Part shown: positions 1 to 8,194 of the stretch, piece by piece
Layout of the letters: each line of letters opens with the position of its first letter
How positions within the stretch are numbered: the stretch's first letter is position 1
Assembly (NCBI GenBank): GCA_002293145.1
Contig: DBCO01000005.1
Span: 1-64,000 of the forward strand
Length of the DNA: 64,000 bases
From: Akkermansiaceae bacterium UBA956
Lineage (GTDB): Bacteria > Verrucomicrobiota > Verrucomicrobiia > Verrucomicrobiales > Akkermansiaceae
Direction: 5' to 3'
Notes under the pieces: model-generated
The model's input: only the letters and a program-made list of their open reading frames with translations
Told to the model about the DNA's origin: nothing
The model's database searches: none
Translations under genes and position numbers: made by a program

Positions 1-223
1 TTGCACTTCCATGTTGAAACCGCCCTTTTCGTTTTGTGACACCTGCCCGCGCAATTGCAGCTCCTGTCGTGGCAATTGCGATTGTTTGGGGCCAGCATTA
101 TGAAGATTTCATTCAAGAATGCTTGGTCATAAATGCGACTGATTGCTTTATCCCTATCACGACACAAAAATCCATTGATTTTTTCTCATTTTCAGGGTTT
201 AACACCCGTCCACCAAACGAATC
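1..223. other. Leader of aspS; possible divergent gene start at the window edge
   Basis: No gene is supported here. On the minus strand an ATG at 12-10 is preceded by an AAAGGGCGG-like ribosome site, so a divergent gene could start there and run off the window, but only four codons are visible. On the plus strand the stretch from about 120 to 223 is AT-rich and probably holds the aspS promoter. Confidence 0.3.
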
Positions 224-2002
224 ATGCGCACACATCATTGCAATCAGCTCCGCCTTTCCTACATCGATCAATCCGTGACCCTGATCGGTTGGGTGAATTC
301 GGCCCGCGACCACGGCGGTGTGATTTTCGCCGACTTGCGCGACCGCGAGGGCTTGACGCAGGTGGTATTCCGCCCCGAAGTCGATGCCGCACTGGCCGAA
401 CTCTCGCACACCTTGCGTTCCGAAGATGTGATCCAAGTCACAGGTGTTGTTTCCAAGCGCCTTGATGGCTCAGCGAACGATAAAATCGCCACAGGAGAAA
501 TCGAGATCATCGCGACAACGCTCAACATCATCAACAAAGCTGACGTGCTGCCATTCCAGCTCGACAAGGAGCTCTCTAACGAAGACTTGCGGATGAAATA
601 CCGTTATCTCGACATCCGCCGTCCGCGCATGACCAACAACTTGCGCACACGCCATCGCGTGACCAAAAGCACACGGGATTACCTCGATGAGCACGGATTT
701 TGCGAAATCGAGACGCCGATTCTTTCAAAGTCCACACCTGAAGGTGCGCGCGACTTCCTCGTGCCATCGCGTTTGCAGCCCGGTAGTTTCTACGCACTCC
801 CGCAAGCGCCACAGCAATACAAGCAATTGCTGATGGTCGGCGGCATTGAAAAATATTTCCAAATCGCCAAGTGCTTCCGCGATGAAGACCTTCGCGCGGA
901 CCGTCAACCCGAGTTCACGCAGATCGACATCGAGTCCTCGTTCGTCGGGCAAGAAGACATCATCGATCTGGTGCAAGGCCTGATCGGTCGCATTTTCAAA
1001 GAGGCCAAAGGGATAGATATCCCCACAGCATTTGATCGCATGACATGGCGCGATGCGATGAACATCTACGGCTCCGACAAACCCGACCGTCGTTTCGGCA
1101 ATACCATCGTTGATCTCGGTGCTGTGTTTGCGCAATCGACCTTCAAAGTTTTCTCGGGCGCGCTCGAATCCGGTGGCGTGATCAAAGCGATCAACGTCAA
1201 AGGATTTTCCAACATCAGTACCGGCCAAGTCGAATCACTCACACAAACAGCGATCCAAGCCGGAGCCAAAGGTCTGGCCTACATCCAAGCGCGTGGCGAG
1301 ACCGTGGACACCTGGCGCTCGCCGATCACCAAGTTCCTCACCGCAACGGAAGTGGCTGCGATGAAAGAAGCGCTGAACATCGAGACCGGTGACTTGGTGC
1401 TTTTCGGAGCTGGGCCCTGGGAACAAGTGTGCGAGATTTTGGGCCGTGTGCGTTTGGCATCGGCAGAAATGCAAAAACTGTTAGAAAACAACACCGAGTT
1501 GAATTTCCTCTGGGTCACCGAGTTTCCGCTCTTGGCCTTTGACGAAGAAAGCGGTCGTTACGTTGCGGTGCACCATCCTTTCACCCGTCCGATCAAAGAA
1601 GACGAAGAAAAATTGCTCAAAGGCGAGCTCTCCGTCGATCTGCGTGCGAACGCCTACGACTGCGTGCTTAACGGCAACGAACTCGGCGGTGGATCGATCC
1701 GGATTCACGAAGCTCCGTTGCAATCCGCGATGTTCAAAGCGCTCGGAATTTCCGAGGAACAAGCCTCTGAAGAGTTCGGTCACATCCTCGATGCCTTCCG
1801 TTTCGGCGCGCCACCGCACGGCGGCCTAGCACTCGGTCTCGATCGCTTGGTGATGTTGATTTGCGGAGAAAACTCGATTCGTGAAGTGATCGCGTTCCCG
1901 AAAAACAACAAAGGCAACGACTTGATGAGTCAATCGCCTGCTGAAGTGGATCCGAAACAACTGCGCGACTTGCGCATCCAGACCACGGCGAAAAAGGCTT
2001 GA
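224..2002 (+). CDS. aspS: Aspartate-tRNA ligase (bacterial type)
   Basis: Class II aminoacyl-tRNA synthetase that charges tRNA with aspartate in the cytosol. At 592 residues it has the usual length of bacterial AspRS. Visible in order are an N-terminal OB-fold anticodon-binding domain (residues 1-130, VTLIGWVNSARDHGG), the STPEGARDF flipping-loop region, motif 2 near residue 217 (FRDEDLRADRQPEFTQ), a bacterial GAD insertion around 290-420, and motif 3 near residue 534 (GLALGLDRLVML). The ATG at 224 gives the complete OB-fold start. It stands alone, convergent with trpGE. Whether it is discriminating or also charges tRNA-Asn cannot be told here; no gatCAB genes are in the window. Confidence 0.97.
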   Translation: MRTHHCNQLRLSYIDQSVTLIGWVNSARDHGGVIFADLRDREGLTQVVFRPEVDAALAELSHTLRSEDVIQVTGVVSKRLDGSANDKIATGEIEIIATTLNIINKADVLPFQLDKELSNEDLRMKYRYLDIRRPRMTNNLRTRHRVTKSTRDYLDEHGFCEIETPILSKSTPEGARDFLVPSRLQPGSFYALPQAPQQYKQLLMVGGIEKYFQIAKCFRDEDLRADRQPEFTQIDIESSFVGQEDIIDLVQGLIGRIFKEAKGIDIPTAFDRMTWRDAMNIYGSDKPDRRFGNTIVDLGAVFAQSTFKVFSGALESGGVIKAINVKGFSNISTGQVESLTQTAIQAGAKGLAYIQARGETVDTWRSPITKFLTATEVAAMKEALNIETGDLVLFGAGPWEQVCEILGRVRLASAEMQKLLENNTELNFLWVTEFPLLAFDEESGRYVAVHHPFTRPIKEDEEKLLKGELSVDLRANAYDCVLNGNELGGGSIRIHEAPLQSAMFKALGISEEQASEEFGHILDAFRFGAPPHGGLALGLDRLVMLICGENSIREVIAFPKNNKGNDLMSQSPAEVDPKQLRDLRIQTTAKKA

Positions 2003-2166
2003 TCTAGAAGAATAATTGGGGGATGCCGATCGTTTGATAACCATCGCTATAGCTGGCGATTGGGGAATTTAGCTTTGTGATCAATTGCGGCGATCGTATC
2101 GCAAGATTGCAAGATTTCCAAGATTATCAAGACCTTGGCCTTCCTTGGCTTAACGTTTGCCCGCTC

Positions 2167-2730
2167 TCAACTCTCCAAGAAATTCTGCAGTAGCTGCTTG
2201 CCTTCTTGCGTCAGAATGGACTCGGGGTGGAATTGCACACCGTGCACGGGATATTCCTTGTGGGCGAGGCCCATGATTTCGCCTTCTTCGGTCCAGGCAG
2301 TGATTTTTAAGCAATCGGGCAAGGTCTCGCGTTTAACGATGAGAGAGTGGTAGCGGGTGGCTTCAAAAGGATTGCTCAGCCCACGAAAAACACTACTGCC
2401 ATCGTGGTGAATCGGTGAGGTTTTTCCGTGCATGAGTCGTGGCGCGCGGATGACATCGCCACCATACACTTGGCCGATGCTCTGGTGTCCGAGGCAGACG
2501 CCCAGAATCGGGGTTGTCGGTCCAAAGTGTTCGATCACGGCGCAGGAGACACCGGCTTCGTTCGGCGTGCAGGGGCCAGGCGAAACACAGATGCGCGTGG
2601 GCTGGAGCGCTTGGATTTCCTCCAAGGTCATGACATCATTGCGAATGATTTTCATTTCTGCACCGAGCTCGCCAAAGTATTGCACGAGGTTGTAGGTGAA
2701 GGAATCGTAGTTGTCGATGATGAGCAGCAT
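2167..2730 (-). CDS. trpG: Anthranilate synthase glutamine amidotransferase subunit
   Basis: Class I glutamine amidotransferase of 187 residues that releases ammonia from glutamine for chorismate amination. The catalytic triad is visible: Cys79 in GVCLGHQ, and His168 and Glu170 in QFHPES. The N-terminal IDNYDSFTYNLVQY is the classic TrpG/PabA start. It follows trpE by four bases on the same strand, so the pair probably forms one transcript and one enzyme complex. As in many bacteria with one copy, it could also serve as PabA for folate synthesis; the sequence cannot separate the two roles. Confidence 0.93.
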   Translation of the reverse strand: MLLIIDNYDSFTYNLVQYFGELGAEMKIIRNDVMTLEEIQALQPTRICVSPGPCTPNEAGVSCAVIEHFGPTTPILGVCLGHQSIGQVYGGDVIRAPRLMHGKTSPIHHDGSSVFRGLSNPFEATRYHSLIVKRETLPDCLKITAWTEEGEIMGLAHKEYPVHGVQFHPESILTQEGKQLLQNFLES

Positions 2731-2734
2731 GGTC

Positions 2735-4240
2735 TCAGTGGGATGATGCGAGAGTTTGGGCGAGGGCGATGGCTTTGAGCATGCCTTGGGCCTTGTTGCA
2801 GGTTTCTTGGTATTCGTAGGTGGGATCGGAATCGGCTACGACACCGGCGCCGGATTGCACATAGGCTTTGCCGTCTTTCACCAAACAGGTGCGCAGGGTG
2901 ATGCAGGAATCGTGCGAGCCATCGAAGCCGAAATAACCAACGGCACCAGCGTAGGCACAGCGTTTGGTCGGCTCAAGCTCGTTGATGATTTGCATGGCGC
3001 GAATCTTCGGCGCGCCACTGACGGTGCCTGCGGGAAAAGTAGCGCGCAGGACATCGTAAGCGCTGTGGGCGGGATCGAGCGTGCCAGTGACGTTCGAAAC
3101 AATGTGCATGACGTGGCTGTAGCGCTCAATGATCATGAAATCGTCGACTTTGACTGAGCCATGTTTGGCAATGCGACCGACGTCGTTGCGGGCGAGATCG
3201 ATGAGCATGAGGTGCTCGGCGCGCTCCTTAGGATCTTTGAGCAAATCGGCGGCGAGTGCATCATCTTCTTCCACCGTTTTGCCTCTCCAACGGGTGCCGG
3301 CGATGGGGCGAATGTCAATGCGGCCTTGGATCGAGCGGACATGAACCTCGGGAGAACTTCCGACTAACGAAAAATCACCCAGCTCTAACAAAAACATGTA
3401 CGGTGAAGGATTGACACAACGCAGGGCGCGGTAGAGATCGACGGGAGAACCGGTGTAGGGGGTCTCAAAACGCTGGCTCGGCACAAATTGGAAGACGTCA
3501 CCGGCGGCGATGTATTCCTTGCCTTTGCGAACGTTTTCCTCGAATTTTGCTTGAGTGGTATTGCTCGTCGCGGGCAGCGAGGCCAGCGGGGTCAAGCCAT
3601 TGAGCGCGGCGGTATACACGGGGCGGTTGAGGATTTCCACCATCGCGGCGACACGACCGCGGGCATCAGCATAGGCTTCATCGGCGGTCGCAAAATCATC
3701 GATGAAGGCATTGGCGATGACATAGACGCGGCGCAGACGGTGATCGAAAACGAGCACAGTGTCGACGAGCATGAAAAAGGCATCGGGAATCTGCAGGTCA
3801 TCGTGTGGAGCGGGACCGATGCTAGGCTCGAACTGGCGCACGGCATCATAGGAGAGATAGCCCAAAATGCCACCGTAGAACGGAGGAATCGCGCCATGTG
3901 GCACAGGTGTGTAGGCCGCCATTTGGCGTTGCAATTCTGCCAAAATGTCATCGTGCGCTTCAATCCAACGAACCGTGCTGCCCTCGCGAACGGTGAGAGT
4001 TTTTTCACGCGCTTCAAAAGTGCGCTTGGGTTGACTACCAACGATCGACCAGCGGCCACCTTTTTCCGTGCTTTCCGCACTTTCGAGAAGAAAGGCATGG
4101 GCACCGTCGCGGATTTTCAGATAGGCGGATAGAGGCGTCTCGAAATCAGCCGCAAGCTGGGTGTATACGGGAATCACGTTGCCCTGAGCGGACAGCGAGA
4201 CAAAAGATTCGAGCGATGGTTCAACAGGAAGGGAATGCAC
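2735..4240 (-). CDS. trpE: Anthranilate synthase component I
   Basis: Chorismate-binding enzyme of 501 residues that makes anthranilate from chorismate and ammonia supplied by TrpG, the first step of tryptophan synthesis. The N-terminal LLES motif (51-54) matches the tryptophan feedback-binding element of TrpE. The C-terminal half has the chorismate-binding signatures PSPYMFLLELGDFSLVGSSPE, RPIAGTRWRG and PAGTVSGAPKIRAMQII. The feedback motif and the adjacent trpG favour TrpE over PabB. Upstream, toward 4370, lie short repeats and a hairpin that more likely ends the neighbouring lipoprotein gene; no Trp-rich leader peptide was recognised. Confidence 0.93.
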   Translation of the reverse strand: MHSLPVEPSLESFVSLSAQGNVIPVYTQLAADFETPLSAYLKIRDGAHAFLLESAESTEKGGRWSIVGSQPKRTFEAREKTLTVREGSTVRWIEAHDDILAELQRQMAAYTPVPHGAIPPFYGGILGYLSYDAVRQFEPSIGPAPHDDLQIPDAFFMLVDTVLVFDHRLRRVYVIANAFIDDFATADEAYADARGRVAAMVEILNRPVYTAALNGLTPLASLPATSNTTQAKFEENVRKGKEYIAAGDVFQFVPSQRFETPYTGSPVDLYRALRCVNPSPYMFLLELGDFSLVGSSPEVHVRSIQGRIDIRPIAGTRWRGKTVEEDDALAADLLKDPKERAEHLMLIDLARNDVGRIAKHGSVKVDDFMIIERYSHVMHIVSNVTGTLDPAHSAYDVLRATFPAGTVSGAPKIRAMQIINELEPTKRCAYAGAVGYFGFDGSHDSCITLRTCLVKDGKAYVQSGAGVVADSDPTYEYQETCNKAQGMLKAIALAQTLASSH

Positions 4241-4295
4241 GGCGGAAGGAGTGATAGCGGGAAGTGACGATGGGGTAAAGGATTTTCAGTGGGTG

Positions 4296-4331
4296 TAAGA
4301 CGCAAGACTTTCAGACATAAGACGTAGGACT
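4296..4331. repeat. Short degenerate direct repeats
   Basis: The 7-mer taagacg occurs at 4296-4302 and 4318-4324, with related taggact at 4325-4331 and aagact at 4304-4309. This is a small low-complexity array in the trpE leader. No function is evident. Confidence 0.5.
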
Positions 4332-4369
4332 GATTACAAAAAATGGGCAGCACAGTAGATTAAGCAAAA

Positions 4370-4395
4370 CCCTTCGCTCGGGAGGGAACGAAGGG
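4370..4395 (-). terminator. Probable terminator hairpin after the lipoprotein gene
   Basis: CCCTTCG (4370-4376) pairs with CGAAGGG (4389-4395) across a 12-base loop. Read on the minus strand the stem is followed by TTTTGCTT, which fits a weak rho-independent terminator for the gene ending at 4457. It also lies 130 bases upstream of trpE, so a role in the trpE leader is not excluded. Confidence 0.5.
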
Positions 4396-4456
4396 CTGAG
4401 ATTCTTAGGTGGATGTGCAAACAAAGGGATGTCAAATTCCATATCCCTAGGTGGAC

Positions 4457-5305
4457 TTACTTAACCTTGATAGTGACTTTTTCTTTCTCCTCGCCTTTGA
4501 TGCCGGGGATATTTTTGATTTTTTCTTGCAAGGCGGCGGGATCCTGGATGTCTAGCCCCTTCATTTGCTCCACGACCTTCGGATCAGCCATGAGTTTGCC
4601 AAAGTCCATTTCCATCAAGGTCACGGTATTGCCCTCGTGGTAGGTGGCATTGGTTTCGGCGATGCCGGACTCAACGACAATTTTCGCGGTCATTTTCATA
4701 TCTTTCATCATACCCATGGCCATGGCCTGCATTTGCGCAGCTTCAGGGCCGGCGTCGGGAGCGGCTTCCTCGGTGTCTTCATGCTCAGCGTCTTTTTCGA
4801 CGGCAGGAGCATCGGGTTTCTTAGCCTGAGGATTGATGATCGTGAGTTCGCCATCCTTGAAACTGAAGGTGATTGGCTTGGTCTCGCCAGCTTCTTTTTT
4901 CGCCTCCTCGGCAGCCCCTGGAGGCGCCATATCGGAGAGGCCAGACGCGCTATCGCTCATATCAATGCTGACCGTATTGATATCGGAGAAGTTGAAAGTG
5001 ACACGGGATCCCGTTTTGCCATCAGCATTGATTTTTTCTACCTTAGCGACGGTGACACCCTTACCAAATTTTTCGGCACGTTTTTTGGCAGCATCTTCTC
5101 CGAACATATCAGGGGACTCACCGCCGCCAAGTGCTGCCATTTGCTGCATCATAGCGCTCATTTGGGAGCCAAGAATGGTCTCCTCGACAATGGTGCCAGA
5201 TCCGTCTTTTTTCAAATTCACGGTTTCATTGACTTCGATGCAGCTGCTGAGAGCTACGGCTATGGCTCCGGCGGAGCAGGACTTGATGATGGCAGATTTT
5301 TTCAT
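4457..5305 (-). CDS. Predicted lipoprotein of unknown function
   Basis: The ATG at 5305 gives a 282-residue protein with a lipoprotein signal: MKKSAIIK, a hydrophobic stretch, and the lipobox ALSSC with Cys22 as lipidation site. A start at 5356 would put 17 non-signal residues in front, so it is not preferred. After the cysteine comes a beta-rich region with NLKKDGSGTIVEE, then an Asp/Glu/Ala-rich middle and a Lys-rich end. The opening resembles LppM-like bacterial lipoproteins, but this is only an impression. Function is unknown; location would be the inner or outer membrane. Confidence 0.75.
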   Translation of the reverse strand: MKKSAIIKSCSAGAIAVALSSCIEVNETVNLKKDGSGTIVEETILGSQMSAMMQQMAALGGGESPDMFGEDAAKKRAEKFGKGVTVAKVEKINADGKTGSRVTFNFSDINTVSIDMSDSASGLSDMAPPGAAEEAKKEAGETKPITFSFKDGELTIINPQAKKPDAPAVEKDAEHEDTEEAAPDAGPEAAQMQAMAMGMMKDMKMTAKIVVESGIAETNATYHEGNTVTLMEMDFGKLMADPKVVEQMKGLDIQDPAALQEKIKNIPGIKGEEKEKVTIKVK

Positions 5306-5416
5306 GCGTAAGTAACTAACGATGTCGAGGCGTGAATTATTGAAAGTTTTGAGCATATTTTTCTTTGAGCATATTTTTTGTTGCGCAAGTAGCTGTTCAT
5401 GATAACATGTGTTCGT

Positions 5417-5557
5417 ATGAATACACTCAAAATCCGTTTATGGTTCTTTTGCCAACGTTGGAAAAATCGTTCACGCCGCTGGCGCAAATCGTATTTGTGT
5501 GGCCGGAAGCCGCGTGGCATGCGATTAGAGCAGTTACAATTGCCCTTTGAGCGCTAA
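5417..5557 (+). CDS. Possible small basic protein (46 aa)
   Basis: Open frame MNTLKIRLWFFCQRW... of 46 residues, very rich in Arg, Lys and Trp and ending LQLPFER. It sits in the divergent gap between the lipoprotein gene and the secretin gene, 110 bases before the secretin start. There is no clear ribosome site. Its strongly basic composition could mean a small membrane- or nucleic-acid-binding protein, or simply chance. No known family recognised. Confidence 0.3.
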   Translation: MNTLKIRLWFFCQRWKNRSRRWRKSYLCGRKPRGMRLEQLQLPFER

Positions 5558-5666
5558 ACCCCGCGGAGGCGAAAATGCGGCGATAAGGGATACCAAAAAA
5601 AAATGCTCATTTCTGGATTTTTGGCTTACAGTCGGTATCTTTTTTTGCTACAAATCGCTAAACCTC

Positions 5667-8105
5667 ATGGCGAACGTCACGTTACCACTCAAAAAATCAA
5701 CCGTAAATTGGCGCTTGGCGCTGCTGAGTACAACCGTCTCGATGACGCTGTGCTACGGTGTTTATGGCCAATCTGCTGCCGATCAAGAAAAGTCTGCACG
5801 GCAAGATCGCGTGATGGAAGCGCAAACGCTTTTGATGCAAGGCGATGTCGCCTACGGCTCAGGCAAGTATGCCGAGGCAGCGAAACTTTTCCTAAAGGCG
5901 AAAAATTTATTGCCCGACGCTGCGGAGACCAAGGAACTACGAAATGCAGCAACGGAACGCTATACCACGGCCAGTACCCAGCAAGCATCAAAACTGGCAA
6001 GCAAAGGCGACATCGCAGCGGCCAAGCAAGCTGTCGACAATGCCTTGGCAGACGAAATCGCTCCAAACGACCCAGCAGCACTGGCCATGCGCGCCAAGCT
6101 CGATGACCCGATCCATACGAACCCTGCCTCGGCAAAGGAACACACGCGGGATGTGGATGAGGTACGCCGATCGCTTTATGAAGCGGAAGGTTTCGTCCAA
6201 CTTGGCCGATTCGATCTTGCGAAAGGTGTGTATGAAGAAGTATTGCGCGTCGACCCGACAAACAAAGCGGCTCGTCGTGGACTTGAAAAGGTCGCTCAGC
6301 ACAAGACTGACCACGCTCGCGCTGGCCATGATCAAACGCGCGCTGAAATGTTAGCAGAAGTGGATGCCTTGTGGGAAACCCCAGTGCTAGACTACGCGCC
6401 CAATTTAGAAGTCACCTCAGTAGTCGATATTGCAGCAAACGCAGTGCAATTTGTCTCGGAGAAAATGCGCAATGTTGTCATTCCTGACGTCGAGCTCGAA
6501 GACGTGGGCATTGAAGAGGCGATTGACTTTGTCCGCAATCAAGCAAGACAGCTCGACACCACTACTACCGACCCCGTCCAGAAGGGATTCAACATTGTGC
6601 TCAACATCGGCACCGGTGAGATCGGCACGCAGGTGCGCGCGATGCGTTTCAATCTTCAAGTAAAAAACGTCCCAGTCTCCCAATTGCTCACCTACATTTG
6701 CGAGCAAACGCGAACGCAGTTTAGCATCGATGAATACGCGATCAACATCCGTCCACTGGGGACAGATGGAGTGGAGTTGACGACACGCACGTTCAAAGTG
6801 CCACCTGATTTTCTATCGGCAGATTCTGTGGGGAACTCCGCCAACGCCGCGGCAACGGATCCATTTGATGATGCGCCGAGCGAAGGCCTCACTGCTACCC
6901 GCATGACGGCAGAAGAAAAGCTTCGCAGCATGGGGGTATCATTCCCCGAGGGTGCGACGGCCTCTTTCAACGGCGGTAGTAGCACTTTGTTGGTTCGCAA
7001 TACAGCGAGCAATATGGACTACGTGCAACAAATCGTCGATAGCGCAGCGCAGACAGGACCCGTGCAATGCATCGTCGAGGTGAAAATCATCAAAGTGCAA
7101 GAAACCCGCTTGAAGGAATTGGGCTTTGACTGGATCATGACTCCCTGGGGCGTAGGTAACAATACCTTTGTCGGCGGCGGCACCCAAGGCAATGGCGATC
7201 TCGTCATCGACGACATCAATTTCAAGCCCATCACCTCAGGATTGCGTGCTGGTGACACATCCATCAACAAAACCGGCATTGATGAATTGATCAGCGCTGG
7301 CACAAGCGGATTTTCTGCTTCAGGCAAGCGCGCCCCTGGAGCCTTGAGCCTACTAGGTCAATTCTCCGACGTTCAAGTCGCAGCAATTCTCAATGGACTC
7401 GACCAGAAAAAAGGTGTCGATACCATGACCCGGCCATCTACTGTCGTCCGCAGCGGTCAGACATCGCGCATCGAGGTCATTCGCGAGATGATCTACCCTA
7501 CCGAATATGAGCCCCCCGAATTGCCCAATACGATTGAGTCAACAACTTTGTTCGATGGTGCCTCGGGTCAGGTAGCCAACCTTGCCCCGCCGACGCCCAT
7601 CACGCCAGCGATGCCCACAGCGTTTGAAAAACGCAATGTAGGAACGACTTTGGAGGTTTCACCCATTGTCAGCACGGATCGCCGTTACATTGAGCTCGCC
7701 TTAAAACCGGAAATTGTAAGTTTTGACGGATTCGTCAACTACGGCACCCCGATCATTGGCGGCTACTCTAGCGGCACCGACTTTTTTGACGTTCCCCTTG
7801 GCGCGCCCTTCACCGTCGAGACAACTGTGGGTGCACTAACTCCCAACGAGATTTTAATGCCCATCTTCAGCGTCATCCGCACTAACACCAGCCTAACCAT
7901 TGCCGATGGTTCTACGGTGGTGATCGGTGGAATGATCGAGGAGAAATTGCAAAATGTCGAAGATCAGGTGCCAATTCTCGGTGATCTCCCATTTTTCGGC
8001 CGCATGTTCCGCTCACAAGGCCGTCAACCAGTGAAAACCAATGTGATCATCATGGTGCGCGTCGAGCTACAAGACCCCTCGGGCAAGCCCTATCGCAGTA
8101 AATGA
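5667..8105 (+). CDS. TPR-containing secretin (type II/IV pilus GspD/PilQ superfamily)
   Basis: Predicted outer-membrane secretin of 812 residues from the ATG at 5667, which begins a signal sequence (MANVTLPLKK, hydrophobic core, VYGQSAADQ). A longer frame opens at 5547 but adds 40 residues that do not look secreted. After the signal come TPR-like helices (GKYAEAAKLFLKAKNLLP; GRFDLAKGVYEEVLRVDP), an STN/N0-like region (VSQLLTYICEQTRTQFSIDEYAIN), an N1-like domain (VEVKIIKVQETRLKELGFDW) and a secretin barrel ending VVIGGMIEEKLQNVEDQVPI and LGDLPFFGRMFRS. It resembles the TPR-secretins of Akkermansia-type Verrucomicrobia. No pilin, GspE or PilM/N/O genes are next to it. Confidence 0.9.
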   Translation: MANVTLPLKKSTVNWRLALLSTTVSMTLCYGVYGQSAADQEKSARQDRVMEAQTLLMQGDVAYGSGKYAEAAKLFLKAKNLLPDAAETKELRNAATERYTTASTQQASKLASKGDIAAAKQAVDNALADEIAPNDPAALAMRAKLDDPIHTNPASAKEHTRDVDEVRRSLYEAEGFVQLGRFDLAKGVYEEVLRVDPTNKAARRGLEKVAQHKTDHARAGHDQTRAEMLAEVDALWETPVLDYAPNLEVTSVVDIAANAVQFVSEKMRNVVIPDVELEDVGIEEAIDFVRNQARQLDTTTTDPVQKGFNIVLNIGTGEIGTQVRAMRFNLQVKNVPVSQLLTYICEQTRTQFSIDEYAINIRPLGTDGVELTTRTFKVPPDFLSADSVGNSANAAATDPFDDAPSEGLTATRMTAEEKLRSMGVSFPEGATASFNGGSSTLLVRNTASNMDYVQQIVDSAAQTGPVQCIVEVKIIKVQETRLKELGFDWIMTPWGVGNNTFVGGGTQGNGDLVIDDINFKPITSGLRAGDTSINKTGIDELISAGTSGFSASGKRAPGALSLLGQFSDVQVAAILNGLDQKKGVDTMTRPSTVVRSGQTSRIEVIREMIYPTEYEPPELPNTIESTTLFDGASGQVANLAPPTPITPAMPTAFEKRNVGTTLEVSPIVSTDRRYIELALKPEIVSFDGFVNYGTPIIGGYSSGTDFFDVPLGAPFTVETTVGALTPNEILMPIFSVIRTNTSLTIADGSTVVIGGMIEEKLQNVEDQVPILGDLPFFGRMFRSQGRQPVKTNVIIMVRVELQDPSGKPYRSK

Positions 8106-8194
8106 TTTTACTTGCCATTCTCTAACGAAACCTTGAACATCGTCCCCTATAATTCCAACCAACACCCATTGGCTGAGAAGCCGATGTTTCATTT

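Noticed and set aside
3488..4132. 214-codon plus-strand frame opposite trpE
   Set aside because: Antisense to a certain trpE with its motifs; the text has no family pattern.
4241..4456. Trp attenuator before trpE
   Set aside because: A hairpin and short repeats exist but there is no leader peptide with Trp codons and no alternative stem.
4565..5311. 248-codon plus-strand frame opposite the lipoprotein gene
   Set aside because: His/Gly/Phe-rich shadow of a minus-strand gene with a clear lipoprotein signal.
5547..5666. Upstream extension of the secretin gene
   Set aside because: The added 40 residues are not a signal sequence; the ATG at 5667 starts a normal one.
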